This document shows, piece after piece, positions 33,328-43,247 of a stretch of 64,000 bases of DNA. The notes beneath the pieces were generated by a model. The model was given only the letters and a program-made list of their open reading frames with translations. It did not search any database and had not been told where the DNA came from. Each line of letters opens with the position of its first letter. Positions within the stretch are counted from its first letter, which is position 1. The stretch comes from Ureibacillus acetophenoni (GTDB taxonomy: Bacteria; Bacillota; Bacilli; Bacillales_A; Planococcaceae). The DNA lies in the NCBI RefSeq assembly GCF_900220965.1, contig NZ_OBQC01000008.1, positions 1-64,000 of the forward strand. Direction: 5' to 3'. Both the position numbers and the translations under genes were made by a program.

Positions 33328-33621
33328 ATGGCAAAACTGTCAAAAGAAGAAGTAAAGCACGTTGCTCACTTAGCAAGACTTGCAATCACAGATGAAGAAG
33401 CAGAAAAATTTGCTGATCAGCTTGGTAAGATTACAGTCTTTGCAGAACAACTAAACGAATTAGACACTACGAACGTTGAACCGACTTCACATGTGTTATC
33501 TATCGTGAATGTAATGCGCGAGGATGTTGCAGTTAAAGGTTTAGATCGTGATGTTATGATGTTAAATGTAAAAGAACAAGAAGATGGCCAAGTGAAAGTG
33601 CCGCCAATCTTAGAAGACTAA
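33328..33621 (+). CDS. gatC: Asp-tRNA(Asn)/Glu-tRNA(Gln) amidotransferase subunit C
   Basis: 97-residue subunit that holds GatA and GatB together in the transamidation of Glu-tRNA(Gln). Typical sequence [25 protein letters not shown] and [12 protein letters not shown]. Start ATG 33328 follows CGGAGGTG; the frame opens at 33298 without a ribosome site. First of three genes, presumably driven from the 270-nt gap upstream. Confidence 0.96.
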   Translation: MAKLSKEEVKHVAHLARLAITDEEAEKFADQLGKITVFAEQLNELDTTNVEPTSHVLSIVNVMREDVAVKGLDRDVMMLNVKEQEDGQVKVPPILED

Positions 33622-33649
33622 TATAACCGTGAAGGAGGGACCCCCTACT

Positions 33650-35113
33650 ATGACGTTATTTGAACGTTCAGCGAGAGAATTACAAGAAGGTTTACATAAT
33701 GGCGAAATTACAATCGCTGACTTAACGAACGAGGCGTTTTCACGCATTGAAAAACTAGACGGGGACGTACAAGCGTTTTTAGCTTTAGACAAAGACAATG
33801 CTCTAAAACGTGCCGAAGAATTAGAAACTATTCCTGCAGAGGAACGTGGACCATTATTCGGTTTACCTATTGGGGTAAAAGATAATATTGTGACTGAGGG
33901 CATTGAAACAACTTGCGCTTCAAAAATTTTAAAAGGATTTATACCAATTTATGATGCAACTGTCGTAAAAAAATTACGCGATGCTGGTATGATTACTGTT
34001 GGGAAATTAAACATGGATGAATTTGCAATGGGTTCATCTAACGAAAACTCAGCATTTAAAACAACTAAAAACCCTTGGAATTTAAATCATGTACCTGGAG
34101 GTTCTTCAGGAGCTTCTGCGGCTTCTGTTGCTGCAGGTGAAGTTCCATTCTCACTAGGTTCTGATACTGGTGGTTCAATCCGTCAACCAGCAGCTTACTG
34201 TGGTGTTGTAGGAATGAAACCAACTTACGGACGCGTTTCTCGTTATGGTTTAGTTGCTTATGCATCATCATTAGACCAAATTGGACCAATTACTCGAAAT
34301 GTGTATGATAACGCACTTCTTCTTGAGGCAATCGCAGGAGTTGACCCGAACGATTCAACTTCAGCAGACGTACCGGTTCCGAATTATGCATCTAGCTTAA
34401 ACGGGGATATTAAAGGATTACGTGTTGCAGTACCGAAAGAGTTTTTAGGTGAAGGTGTTAGTGAAGAAGTACGCCAATCTATATATAGTGCTCTAGAAGT
34501 TTTAAAAGGTTTAGGAGCTACAGTAGAAGAGGTATCTCTACCACATTCAAAATATGCATTAGCAGCATATTATATCCTTGCATCTTCAGAGGCATCATCA
34601 AACCTTTCACGTTTTGACGGTATTCGTTATGGTTTCCGTGCAGAAGGCGTTAAAAACTTAATGGAACTTTATAAAGAAACACGTGCACAAGGTTTTGGCG
34701 AAGAAGTAAAACTTCGTATTATGCTTGGTACTTACTCATTATCTGCGGGTACTTACGATGCTTACTACAAAAAAGCACAACAAGTTCGTACGTTAATTAA
34801 AGAAGACTATGACAAAGTTTTTGAAAACTATGATGTGATTGTTGGACCTACTGCACCAACAGCAGCATTTAAAATTGGAGATAACATTGATGATCCAATG
34901 ACAATGTATGCAAACGATATTTTAACGATTCCGATTAACTTAGCAGGCGTTCCAGCGATCTCAATTCCTTGTGGTTTCCACGAAGGTTTACCACTAGGTT
35001 TACAAATTATCGGAAAACACTTTGATGAGGAAACGATCTATCGCGCAGCTTATGCTTATGAGCAAGCGACTGACTTCCACAAGCAAACTCCGAGTACTTG
35101 GGAGGTTAAATAA
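33650..35113 (+). CDS. gatA: Glutamyl-tRNA(Gln) amidotransferase subunit A
   Basis: Amidase-signature glutaminase, 487 residues. The Ser-cisSer-Lys triad is seen in GVKDNIV (Lys), [11 protein letters not shown] and [16 protein letters not shown]. Supplies ammonia to GatB. GAAGGAGGG precedes ATG 33650; the in-frame GTG 33629 would begin before the ribosome site and is rejected. gatB starts 2 nt after the stop. Confidence 0.97.
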   Translation: MTLFERSARELQEGLHNGEITIADLTNEAFSRIEKLDGDVQAFLALDKDNALKRAEELETIPAEERGPLFGLPIGVKDNIVTEGIETTCASKILKGFIPIYDATVVKKLRDAGMITVGKLNMDEFAMGSSNENSAFKTTKNPWNLNHVPGGSSGASAASVAAGEVPFSLGSDTGGSIRQPAAYCGVVGMKPTYGRVSRYGLVAYASSLDQIGPITRNVYDNALLLEAIAGVDPNDSTSADVPVPNYASSLNGDIKGLRVAVPKEFLGEGVSEEVRQSIYSALEVLKGLGATVEEVSLPHSKYALAAYYILASSEASSNLSRFDGIRYGFRAEGVKNLMELYKETRAQGFGEEVKLRIMLGTYSLSAGTYDAYYKKAQQVRTLIKEDYDKVFENYDVIVGPTAPTAAFKIGDNIDDPMTMYANDILTIPINLAGVPAISIPCGFHEGLPLGLQIIGKHFDEETIYRAAYAYEQATDFHKQTPSTWEVK

Positions 35114-35115
35114 CT

Positions 35116-36561
35116 ATGAATTTTGAAACAGTCATTGGTTTAGAAGTTCACGTTGAACTAAAAACTGAATCTAAAATTTTCTCTCCAGCACCAAACCACT
35201 TTGGAGCGGAACCAAATACAAATACAACGGTTATTGACTTAGGATATCCTGGGGTATTACCAGTATTAAATAAAAACGTTGTTGATTATGCAATTAGAGC
35301 TTCATTAGCGCTAAACATGAAAATTAATCAACATACTAAATTCGATCGTAAAAACTACTTCTATCCTGACAATCCAAAAGCGTATCAAATCTCTCAATTT
35401 GATAAACCGATTGGTTATGATGGTTGGATCGAAATCGAAGTACCTGGAACAGATGGACAACCAGGTTACACGAAGAAAATTGGAATTACTCGCCTTCATA
35501 TGGAAGAGGATGCGGGTAAATTAACACACGGTGATGGTTATTCGTTAGTAGACTTTAACCGTCAAGGAACACCTTTAGTAGAAATCGTATCTGAACCAGA
35601 TATTCGCACACCTGCTGAAGCGTATGCTTACCTTGAAAAGTTAAAATCAATTATTCAATATACAGGAGTTTCTGACGTAAAGATGGAAGAAGGTTCACTT
35701 CGTTGTGATGCGAACATTTCAATCCGTCCTTATGGTCAAGAAGAATTCGGTACAAAAACAGAGTTAAAGAACTTAAACTCATTTAACTTTGTTCGTAAAG
35801 GTCTTGAACACGAAGAAATACGCCAAGCAGAAGTGTTAATGTCAGGTGGCGTAATTGAGCAAGAAACTCGCCGCTTTGATGAGAAAACAGGAAAAACAAT
35901 TCTAATGCGTGTGAAAGAGGGAACAGACGATTATCGTTACTTCCCAGAACCAGATTTAGTTGATCTTGTTATTGACGATGCATGGTTAGAACGCGTACGC
36001 CAATCAATTCCTGAACTGCCAGATGCTCGTAAAAAACGCTATGTTGATGAGCTTGGTTTAACAGAATACGATGCAAGCGTATTAGTAGTTAACAAACCTA
36101 TTTCTGATTTCTTCGATGAAATGGTTGCAGCTGGTGCGGATTCAAAATTATCTGCGAACTGGTTAATGGGCGACGTTTCAGCTTACTTGAACGCTGAACA
36201 AATTGAAATTAGCCAAACAAAACTTACTCCAGAAAACCTTGCTGGAATGGTGAAACTAATTTCTGATGGAACTATCTCATCTAAGATTGCGAAGAAAGTA
36301 TTTACAGAGCTTGTTAAAAACGGTGGAGACGCAAAAGAAATCGTGAAAGCAAAAGGATTAGTACAAATTTCTGATCCATCTGTATTAGTTCCAATTATTA
36401 CGAAAATTTTAGATAATAACCCACAATCTATTGAAGACTTTAAAAACGGAAAAGACCGTGCAATTGGCTTCTTAGTCGGTCAAATTATGAAAGAAACAAA
36501 GGGACAAGCAAACCCACCAATGGTAAACAAAATCTTGCTTGAAGAGATTAATAAACGATAA
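35116..36561 (+). CDS. gatB: Asp/Glu-tRNA amidotransferase subunit B
   Basis: 481 residues; phosphorylates and amidates the mischarged glutamate on tRNA(Gln). [17 protein letters not shown] at the N-terminus, [26 protein letters not shown] and the C-terminal YqeY-like tRNA-binding domain (about 330-480) are typical. Ribosome site GGAGG lies in the end of gatA. A strong terminator ends the operon. Confidence 0.97.
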   Translation: MNFETVIGLEVHVELKTESKIFSPAPNHFGAEPNTNTTVIDLGYPGVLPVLNKNVVDYAIRASLALNMKINQHTKFDRKNYFYPDNPKAYQISQFDKPIGYDGWIEIEVPGTDGQPGYTKKIGITRLHMEEDAGKLTHGDGYSLVDFNRQGTPLVEIVSEPDIRTPAEAYAYLEKLKSIIQYTGVSDVKMEEGSLRCDANISIRPYGQEEFGTKTELKNLNSFNFVRKGLEHEEIRQAEVLMSGGVIEQETRRFDEKTGKTILMRVKEGTDDYRYFPEPDLVDLVIDDAWLERVRQSIPELPDARKKRYVDELGLTEYDASVLVVNKPISDFFDEMVAAGADSKLSANWLMGDVSAYLNAEQIEISQTKLTPENLAGMVKLISDGTISSKIAKKVFTELVKNGGDAKEIVKAKGLVQISDPSVLVPIITKILDNNPQSIEDFKNGKDRAIGFLVGQIMKETKGQANPPMVNKILLEEINKR

Positions 36562-36574
36562 TATTTAATGCATG

Positions 36575-36619
36575 CTCATTTAACTGTTAGGGAAACCTAC
36601 CAGTTAAATGAGTTTTTTT
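36575..36619 (+). terminator. Terminator of the gatCAB operon
   Basis: The perfect 12-bp arms CTCATTTAACTG and CAGTTAAATGAG are followed by TTTTTTT. Confidence 0.95.
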
Positions 36620-36695
36620 GTTTATTTGGAGCAATTGTTACAATCTTTCATTGAGAAGTTAAAGAGTTTTAGACCATAAAAGGAGCGGTTTCAAA

Positions 36696-36788
36696 TTGTA
36701 TAAGAAACATGAAAAATGGCTAATTTACTTAAGCTTTGTTGTTGCATTCATTATGCTTTTATCCATCATTGGTAGACTATTCAGCTAG
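36696..36788 (+). CDS. 30-residue single-pass membrane microprotein upstream of cydA
   Basis: A short frame from TTG 36696 to TAG 36788 encodes 30 residues: a basic N-terminus (YKKHEKW), one hydrophobic helix (about 9-27) and RLFS at the end. AAAAGGAG lies 10 nt before the TTG. Its stop codon is part of the TAGGAGG ribosome site of cydA, so the two would be translationally coupled. I do not recognise a family. By position it could be an extra small subunit or assembly factor of the oxidase, like CydX/CydS proteins elsewhere; that is inference. A possible promoter (TTGTTT, 15 nt, TACAAT with TG extension, 36618-36644) overlaps the preceding terminator. Confidence 0.6.
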   Translation: MYKKHEKWLIYLSFVVAFIMLLSIIGRLFS

Positions 36789-36799
36789 GAGGATTTACT

Positions 36800-38149
36800 T
36801 TGATTAATGAATCAGCAGTATTTTGGAGTAGAGTTTTAACAGAACTTACACTATCTTTTCACATCATCTATGCAACAATAGGTGTCGGAATCCCTTTGAT
36901 GATAATGATTGCTCAGTGGGTTGGATATAAGAACAAAGATGAACATTACATTTTACTTGCTAGACGTTGGGCAAGAGGATTTGTAATAACAGTTGCTGTA
37001 GGAGTAGTAACAGGAACGGCGATAGGGTTGCAGCTTTCATTACTATGGCCGAATTTTATGCAACTTGCAGGTCAAGTGATTGCATTACCGTTATTCATGG
37101 AAACTTTTGCGTTCTTTTTTGAAGCCATCTTTTTAGGGATCTATTTATATACTTGGGATCGCTTTGATAGCCAGAGGAAACATATGTTACTACTCATACC
37201 AGTTGCAATCGGTGCATCCATGTCTGCAGTATTCATTACAATTGTTAATGCATTTATGAATGCCCCACAAGGTTTTGAAATGTTAAATGGAGAGCTAGTT
37301 AACATACAACCTTTAGTTGCAATGTTTAATCCGGCCATGCCAACAAAGGTTGCCCATGTACTTGTATCAGCTTATATGACGTCAGCGTTTGTACTTGCCT
37401 CTATTGCGGCTTTCCGATTATTAAAAGGGTCTAATCATATTTATCATAAAAAGGCGCTTTTCCTGTTAATGAAACTGGGGCTTATTTTCTCAATTGCAAC
37501 AGCAATAATCGGAGATTTCTCAGGAAAATATTTAGCTGAATATCAACCTGAGAAGTTAGCAGCTGCTGAATGGCATTTTGAAACAGAAGAGGGTGCACCA
37601 CTTGTCCTCTTAGGGTTTTTAAATGATGAAGAAGAAATCACATACTCCATTCGTATTCCTTATGCATTAAGTATTTTGGCACACGGCAACCCGATGGCGG
37701 AAGTAGTTGGATTAGAAGAATTTCCAGAGGATGAAATTCCCCCACTCTATATTCACTATTTGTTTAACATAATGGTGTTTATAGGAATGTTTATGATACT
37801 TGTGTCGATTATTTACTTGGCAGGAATATGGCGAGGATGGTCTTTTATAAAAGCAAAATGGTTTAGATGGGGCATTGTTACTGGAGGACCGCTATCTATC
37901 ATTGCCATTGAAGCTGGTTGGTGGCTAGCTGAAGTCGGAAGGCAACCATGGATTCTCCGAGGAATTATGCGAACGGAGGAAGGGGCAACAACGAGTGGTC
38001 AAGTAGATTTAATGTTTATGTTGTTCTGTTTATTATATTTAGTGCTAGGAATCGGCAGTGTTGTTGTATTACGAAGAATGTTCCGTTCAAATTCAATTGA
38101 ACAAGAAATAGCTGACCGAAAATCTCTAAAGGCTGGTGAAGGACAATGA
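36800..38149 (+). CDS. cydA: Cytochrome bd-type quinol oxidase subunit I (YthA/CbdA type)
   Basis: 449-residue multi-helix membrane subunit that oxidises quinol and reduces oxygen to water. The heme ligands known from the Geobacillus thermodenitrificans bd oxidase are all at the same numbers: H21, H186 and M325, E378; E101 and E108 and the GRQPW motif (380-384) are also present. The periplasmic Q-loop region is short, as in the YthA/CbdA group. TTG start at 36800 after TAGGAGG. Overlaps cydB by 4 nt. Cytochrome bd oxidases serve under low oxygen or respiratory stress. Confidence 0.93.
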   Translation: MINESAVFWSRVLTELTLSFHIIYATIGVGIPLMIMIAQWVGYKNKDEHYILLARRWARGFVITVAVGVVTGTAIGLQLSLLWPNFMQLAGQVIALPLFMETFAFFFEAIFLGIYLYTWDRFDSQRKHMLLLIPVAIGASMSAVFITIVNAFMNAPQGFEMLNGELVNIQPLVAMFNPAMPTKVAHVLVSAYMTSAFVLASIAAFRLLKGSNHIYHKKALFLLMKLGLIFSIATAIIGDFSGKYLAEYQPEKLAAAEWHFETEEGAPLVLLGFLNDEEEITYSIRIPYALSILAHGNPMAEVVGLEEFPEDEIPPLYIHYLFNIMVFIGMFMILVSIIYLAGIWRGWSFIKAKWFRWGIVTGGPLSIIAIEAGWWLAEVGRQPWILRGIMRTEEGATTSGQVDLMFMLFCLLYLVLGIGSVVVLRRMFRSNSIEQEIADRKSLKAGEGQ

Positions 38150-39171
38150 GTTTAGAAATATTAGGAATTACGGTGTTGTGGACATTTCTATTCGGCTATA
38201 TCATTGTCGCTTCCATTGATTTTGGGGCAGGTTTTTTTAATGCGTACAGCTTGTTGACGAATCGATCACACATTTTAACAAATATTATTCAACGCTATTT
38301 ATCACCAGTTTGGGAAGTGACGAATGTTTTTCTTGTATTTTTCTTTGTTGGAATCGTTGGTTTTTTCCCACAAACTGCTTATTATTATGGAACCCTTTTA
38401 CTCGTTCCAGTAAGTATTTCAATTATCTTACTTGCAGTACGTGGATCTTATTATGCTTTTGAATCTTATGGTTCAAGCGGTCATAAAGGATACGCTTTTG
38501 CATATGGACTATCCGGATTATTGATTCCGGCATCCCTATCAGTAGTTCTTACAATATCTGAAGGTGGTTTTGTCGATGTAGTTAACGGACATCCGGAATT
38601 AGATTATTGGAAGTTGTACACGAGCCCCTTATCCTGGAGTATTGTACTGTTAAGTGTAGCAGCTGTACTTTATATTTCGGCTGTATTTTTAACTTGGTAT
38701 GCATGGAAGGCAAAGGATCTGGAAGCAACTAATTTAATGCGAAAATACGCACTAATATGGTCCATACCCTTAATCATTACAGCTGCTGGTATTATTGTAG
38801 AGTTACGAGCTCATAACAAAATTCACTATGAAAATATAGTGAAATTATGGCCAGTTTTTACCTTATCAGCGATATTATTTTTAATCACCCTATATTTCAT
38901 TTGGAAAAAACAAAGTTATGGAATGTCGGTTGTTCTACTAATTTTACAATTTGCTTTTGCCTTTTTTGCGTATGGTTTTTCACACTACCCATACTTGTTA
39001 TATCCACACTTAACCATTCATGAAGGTTTTACAAATCAAGAAATGGCGATTGCTTTAGTCATTGTTTTTATACTAGGTCTGTGTTTATTAATTCCATCAT
39101 TATATCTACTGTTCCGTCTGTTTTTATTCAACAAAGAATATGTCACAGGAGAACGAAAAGATCATGCATAG
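38146..39171 (+). CDS. cydB: Cytochrome bd-type quinol oxidase subunit II (YthB/CbdB type)
   Basis: 341 residues with about eight to nine membrane helices; the N-terminal LWTFLFGYIIVASIDFGAGFF and the SPVWEVTNVFLVFFFVGIVGFFP segment are typical of CydB. Forms the heterodimer with subunit I. ATG overlaps the cydA stop (ATGAG). The stop TAG is part of the ribosome site of the following cydS-like gene, arguing that all three are made together. Confidence 0.93.
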   Translation: MSLEILGITVLWTFLFGYIIVASIDFGAGFFNAYSLLTNRSHILTNIIQRYLSPVWEVTNVFLVFFFVGIVGFFPQTAYYYGTLLLVPVSISIILLAVRGSYYAFESYGSSGHKGYAFAYGLSGLLIPASLSVVLTISEGGFVDVVNGHPELDYWKLYTSPLSWSIVLLSVAAVLYISAVFLTWYAWKAKDLEATNLMRKYALIWSIPLIITAAGIIVELRAHNKIHYENIVKLWPVFTLSAILFLITLYFIWKKQSYGMSVVLLILQFAFAFFAYGFSHYPYLLYPHLTIHEGFTNQEMAIALVIVFILGLCLLIPSLYLLFRLFLFNKEYVTGERKDHA

Positions 39172-39182
39172 GAGAGATATGT

Positions 39183-39293
39183 TTGAACGATTTTATGATT
39201 TTTGTAGCACCGTTTTTAACGGTTATTATGTCTATTATCATTGCATTTATATTGGCACCGATGGATAAGGCAATAAGAGAGGATAAACATTAA
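39183..39293 (+). CDS. cydS: CydS-like small subunit of cytochrome bd oxidase
   Basis: A 36-residue frame from TTG 39183 to TAA 39293: start NDFMIFVAPFLTVIMS, one membrane helix (about 5-26), then a charged tail MDKAIREDKH. In G. thermodenitrificans a 33-residue single-helix protein, CydS, is encoded right after cydAB and fills a site in CydA; position, length and the (F/Y)APxL..V start match. GGAGAG lies 6 nt before TTG. An ATG in another frame (39179) would give a less hydrophobic peptide. It would be missed by most length cut-offs. Confidence 0.75.
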   Translation: MNDFMIFVAPFLTVIMSIIIAFILAPMDKAIREDKH

Positions 39294-39384
39294 ATATTCT
39301 GAAATCATTGATAGCTGAATCATATAAATTGTTTTTCTTAAAAAGGCAATGCAAAATAGAATTATAGGAAAGGGAGGAATTAAT

Positions 39385-39948
39385 ATGAAAACAGAACAAC
39401 AATATTTTGAAGAGTCAATTTCAATGCAAGAGTATATGGAAAAAATGACGACGAATTTAAAAGAGCCAGGTTTTGAAGTATACAAAAACTTTAACGTAAA
39501 TCCTGAGGATGAAGTATTTCAACTATTAAAAGAGAAAAAGCCACATATCTTAGCGATTACAGAAGATTGGTGTGGGGATGCTATGTTAAATAACGCGGTT
39601 ATTCGTAAAATTGCGGAAGAAGCAAACTTAGACATTCGTTGTGCACTTCGCGATGCGGATACGGATTTAATTGACCGTTATTTAACAAATGGAGGTCGTG
39701 CAATTCCTATTTACCTATTCTTAAGCCAGGAAGGTGAAGTCATTGGTAAATGGGGTCCTCGTGCTCCAGAATTGCAGCAAATGGTTACAGATATGAGAGC
39801 GCAATTGCCAGACAAAGAGGACCCGCAATTTGATGAAAAACAAAAAGAAATGTATACTTTTATCCAGAAGAGATTTGTGGATGATCCGCAATGTGCAAAA
39901 TGGGTATATGAAGACATGAAATCTGTTATAACGAAAGTATTATCATAA
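39385..39948 (+). CDS. Thioredoxin-fold family protein
   Basis: 187 residues with a thioredoxin-like fold: LAITEDWCGDAMLNNAVIRKIAEEA replaces the usual WCGPC motif, keeping one cysteine (WCGDAM), and the cis-proline region follows as GRAIPIYLFL. This single-cysteine type is common in Bacillales as 'thioredoxin family protein'. Its partner is unknown; a role in thiol chemistry or peroxide defence is likely. AAGGGAGG precedes ATG 39385. It lies after the oxidase genes but 91 nt away. Confidence 0.8.
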   Translation: MKTEQQYFEESISMQEYMEKMTTNLKEPGFEVYKNFNVNPEDEVFQLLKEKKPHILAITEDWCGDAMLNNAVIRKIAEEANLDIRCALRDADTDLIDRYLTNGGRAIPIYLFLSQEGEVIGKWGPRAPELQQMVTDMRAQLPDKEDPQFDEKQKEMYTFIQKRFVDDPQCAKWVYEDMKSVITKVLS

Positions 39949-40007
39949 TCATATTATAAAGAAATGGGCTTGGTAATACTTTGACTATGTTAAAGGATGA
40001 AAACAAA

Positions 40008-40922
40008 ATGAAAAGAGCAAGAATCATTTATAATCCAACTTCAGGTAGAGAATCGTTTAAAAAACATTTACCTGATGTATTAGAGAAGCTGGAAATTGCA
40101 GGGTATGAAACTTCTTGTCATGCAACAACAGGGGAGGATGATGCAAGGCTTGCTGCTGCGAATGCTGTAGAAAGAGGCTTTGATATTATTGTCGCAGTTG
40201 GAGGCGATGGTACGTTAAATGAAGTAGTTGCTGGGATTAGCCCTTACGAAAAGCGACCGAAGCTTGGGGTTATACCAATGGGTACTACAAATGACTTTGC
40301 TCGTGCAGTACACATCCCTAGAAAAATAGAAGAAGCCGTTGATATTATTGTCAAAGGAGATACTATTCCAGTAGACGTAGGATTATTAAATGATGATCGC
40401 TATTTTATCAACATTGCGGCTGGTGGGCGCATTACAGAGTTAACATATGAAGTACCAAGTAAGATGAAAACAATGTTAGGTCAGTTGGCTTATTACATTA
40501 AGGGAATTGAAATGCTACCTTCGATTAAAGCGACACACATGCGTATTGAGTATGATGACGAAGTTTTCGAAGGAGATGCTATGTTATTCTTCTGTGCCTT
40601 AACAAATTCTGTAGGTGGTTTTGAAAAAATTGCACCTGATGCAAGTATCAATGATGGATACTTTACGATGATGATCTTGAAAAAGTGCAATATAGGTGAT
40701 TTTATCCGTTTAGCTTCTTTAGCACTTCGCGGGGAGCATTTAAATGATCCGAATGTAATCTATAAAAAAGCGAATAAAGTAAATGTAACATCTGAAGAAA
40801 CAGTTCATCTAAACTTAGATGGTGAATTCGGTGGAGATGTACCTGCTTCATTAGTGAATTTAAAACAACATATTGAAGTATTCGTTCCAGTTGAGGATAT
40901 AAGAGAATTGGACCGAATATAG
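40008..40922 (+). CDS. dagK: Diacylglycerol kinase DagK
   Basis: Soluble lipid kinase of 304 residues (B. subtilis DgkB/DagK is 303) that returns diacylglycerol from lipoteichoic acid synthesis to phosphatidic acid. RARIIYNPTSGRE at the start, the nucleotide-binding VGGDGTLNEVVAGI, GVIPMGTTNDFARAV and the C-terminal LNLDGEFGGDVP are diagnostic. ATG 40008 follows TAAAGGATG. B. subtilis also has this gene just before rlmCD (yerQ-yefA). A terminator follows. Confidence 0.96.
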   Translation: MKRARIIYNPTSGRESFKKHLPDVLEKLEIAGYETSCHATTGEDDARLAAANAVERGFDIIVAVGGDGTLNEVVAGISPYEKRPKLGVIPMGTTNDFARAVHIPRKIEEAVDIIVKGDTIPVDVGLLNDDRYFINIAAGGRITELTYEVPSKMKTMLGQLAYYIKGIEMLPSIKATHMRIEYDDEVFEGDAMLFFCALTNSVGGFEKIAPDASINDGYFTMMILKKCNIGDFIRLASLALRGEHLNDPNVIYKKANKVNVTSEETVHLNLDGEFGGDVPASLVNLKQHIEVFVPVEDIRELDRI

Positions 40923-40931
40923 AACATATAA

Positions 40932-40976
40932 ACCTGTATGACATGCTTTTTGCATTAAGTCATATAGGTTTTTTTA
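40932..40976 (+). terminator. Terminator after dagK
   Basis: ACCTGTATGAC pairs with GTCATATAGGT (one G-U pair) and is followed by TTTTTTT. Confidence 0.92.
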
Positions 40977-41221
40977 TTTTCAATTTTTAACGATGAAAAG
41001 GGAAAATGGGCAAAAAAAACAGATAGTCACAAAAAATTCAGGAATGGAATAAAATTCCTTAAATGTCGTAAGAAGTTATAGAGAAATTGAATGATTTTTG
41101 CCATAATGAGGGTAAGAATTATGTGTAAAAGAGTAAAATTCTAGCGTTAGTCAGATAAAGGTGTTAACCAAATATTTTATAGATGGAAGGTTTTATTTTT
41201 AACTAGGAAGGGTTGGTACAC

Positions 41222-42271
41222 ATGACGTTAGGTAAGACGAGGATAAATCTCTGGCTAGTTTTACTGCTTTTAGTATTGGTGAGTAATTGGACACTGTACA
41301 AAACTGAATTTGGTGCAATGATTCTGACAGAAGAAACAAATCCAGTTGTGATCGGTTCATTACTGGACTTCATCGTAATTGCTCCAATTTTGTTTATGTT
41401 GTACAAAAAGAAATTTTCATGGAAAATGGCAGTTGGTCTAATCGCTATAGGTTGTATAGCTGCGAAAATAATTATTCCAGCAAGTTATCTTCAACCATAT
41501 GATGCAATTACTTGGACTGGAATCGCTTTAGAAGCTGCTATAGTACTATTTGAACTTTCATTAATTATTACATTTGTACGCTATATACCAAAAATTAAAG
41601 CTGCAGTACGAAATAGTGACTTACCTAGAGTTTTTTCATTCCCACAAGCTGTAGATCAATATGTAACGAAAAATCCTATTGTTTATGTGCTTTGTTCTGA
41701 AGTATTAGTATTCTATTATTCATTATTAAGTTGGAAAAAGAAACCACGAGAAGGTATAACAGTTTATAAAAATTCCAGTTTAATTGCTTTTCAGATTATG
41801 TTAATTCATGCGGTCATACTTGAAACTATTGGTGTTCACTGGATGTTGCATTATATAGGGATTAACCCAGTTGTTTCTATAATTATGTTAGTACTAAATG
41901 TTTATACGGTGTTCTTCATACTAGCAGATATTCAGGCATTGCGTTTCAACCCGATCTATTTCAACCGGGAATCAGTGTTCCTTTCCCAAGGGCTAATGCA
42001 ACGAGTAGAAATTCAGTTCGATAATATTGATGAATTAATTACCGATAAAGAAGTTTTACAAAGGAAATTGCCAAAAGGTACTTTATCTTTTATAGCTAGA
42101 GACTTTGAAACAGTATACCCTGATGTCATTATTAAACTTAAAAATCCTGTAAAAGGAACATTCATTATGGGATTACAAAAAGAATGTACACAAGTTGCAG
42201 TACGTACTGATTCCCCAAATGAGTTTTTAGAAAAACTTCAAAGTGGCATAGAAATTAATCAATATAATTAA
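41222..42271 (+). CDS. Multi-pass membrane protein with C-terminal cytosolic region
   Basis: 349 residues. About seven hydrophobic segments (near 8-25, 40-60, 66-85, 90-112, 150-170, 186-210 and 216-240) are followed by a soluble C-terminal part of about 100 residues (FNREsVFLSQGLM... to the end). Proteins of this look in Bacillales are often labelled 'beta-carotene monooxygenase' by transfer, but no catalytic residues support this and I leave the function open. ATG 41222 lies 9 nt after GGAAGGG; an in-frame TTG at 41213 is less likely. Single gene ending in a terminator. Confidence 0.75.
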   Translation: MTLGKTRINLWLVLLLLVLVSNWTLYKTEFGAMILTEETNPVVIGSLLDFIVIAPILFMLYKKKFSWKMAVGLIAIGCIAAKIIIPASYLQPYDAITWTGIALEAAIVLFELSLIITFVRYIPKIKAAVRNSDLPRVFSFPQAVDQYVTKNPIVYVLCSEVLVFYYSLLSWKKKPREGITVYKNSSLIAFQIMLIHAVILETIGVHWMLHYIGINPVVSIIMLVLNVYTVFFILADIQALRFNPIYFNRESVFLSQGLMQRVEIQFDNIDELITDKEVLQRKLPKGTLSFIARDFETVYPDVIIKLKNPVKGTFIMGLQKECTQVAVRTDSPNEFLEKLQSGIEINQYN

Positions 42272-42278
42272 ATTATGA

Positions 42279-42313
42279 AACCTTCCTATTTAAATGTGAT
42301 AGGAAGGTTTTTT
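42279..42313. terminator. Bidirectional terminator between convergent genes
   Basis: AACCTTCCTAT pairs with ATAGGAAGGTT and is followed by TTTT on the plus strand. The lipoprotein gene on the minus strand ends at its right edge. Confidence 0.85.
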
Positions 42314-42315
42314 CA

Positions 42316-42957
42316 TTATCTATATAACTCCGAATCAAATAACCACAAAGAAGACCCATCATTCCAAACTGTCCCTGAATCCTGGAGCAAGCGAAGTGAG
42401 TTGCCATCTTGTGAGGGGGCAATCGCCCAATCTGTGCCCCCAGAGCCATTTGATAATATGATAGCTTCACCTTGTTCGCCATTAATTTCTCCCGAATTTG
42501 AAAGATACCATTTTCCACGAACAGTTCGATCTTCCCAAAGACGATATGACATTTGATAAGTTCCGTTTTCGTTGAGAATGATTTGTCCTGCATCTGCACC
42601 TGGGGTAAATTCATGTGTTGCATATTCGTTCGTATCTTTATCATAATAATTTGTTGCAGATCCAGGAATCCAAATATACCATGTTCCAAAGATTCCGTTG
42701 TTTTCGGATTTCTCTTCTACTTTCTTATTATCAAGTTGCTGAGTTTCTTGCTTCCTGTTTGATGACTGTTTCACATCATTCACTGGAGACTGCTCACTAG
42801 GTTTTTCCATAGATTCATCTGAAGATTCCTCATTTAAGTTTGTAATTTTAGAAGGATTAAGGGGAAGCGATTGATCACCACAACCTACGATTAAAACGAT
42901 GGAGAAAATCAAAAATATGAAAGAAAAGGAGTAAAACGATGGGCTTTTTCTCAACAC
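42316..42957 (-). CDS. Putative lipoprotein, function unknown
   Basis: 213 residues with a long signal peptide and lipobox LIVGC (Cys26), a polar low-complexity linker rich in Ser, Glu, Gln and Asn (about 30-87), and a C-terminal domain of about 125 residues (GIFGTWYIWIPGSATNYYD...) with the look of a lipocalin-like or DUF-type beta sandwich: GTW..., IILNENGTYQMSY and RGKWYLSNSGEI. Starts with GTG 42957 after GGAGT. It converges on the membrane protein gene. Conserved domain not identified. Confidence 0.7.
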   Translation of the reverse strand: MLRKSPSFYSFSFIFLIFSIVLIVGCGDQSLPLNPSKITNLNEESSDESMEKPSEQSPVNDVKQSSNRKQETQQLDNKKVEEKSENNGIFGTWYIWIPGSATNYYDKDTNEYATHEFTPGADAGQIILNENGTYQMSYRLWEDRTVRGKWYLSNSGEINGEQGEAIILSNGSGGTDWAIAPSQDGNSLRLLQDSGTVWNDGSSLWLFDSELYR

Positions 42958-43247
42958 ATATACACTCCAATTTAGTATTTTTATAATTATCTCAAGGTTT
43001 TAGCATTGTTATATTATAGATAATATGCTAAAAGTCACACTTTAGATACGAACTTTTACCTAGTAATGTAATGTTTTTATTCCAAAACACTTGTGAAATA
43101 GTATTTTATTTAAGTACTTTAAATGAGAGATGATTCTCTTTAGGTCTTAAGAAAGTTCCATCACTAATTAAATGGATTCACCATCGCTATGCTACCCTCA
43201 ATGATGTAATTTTGCTACAATAGAAACACTGAAATGGAGGACGGAAC

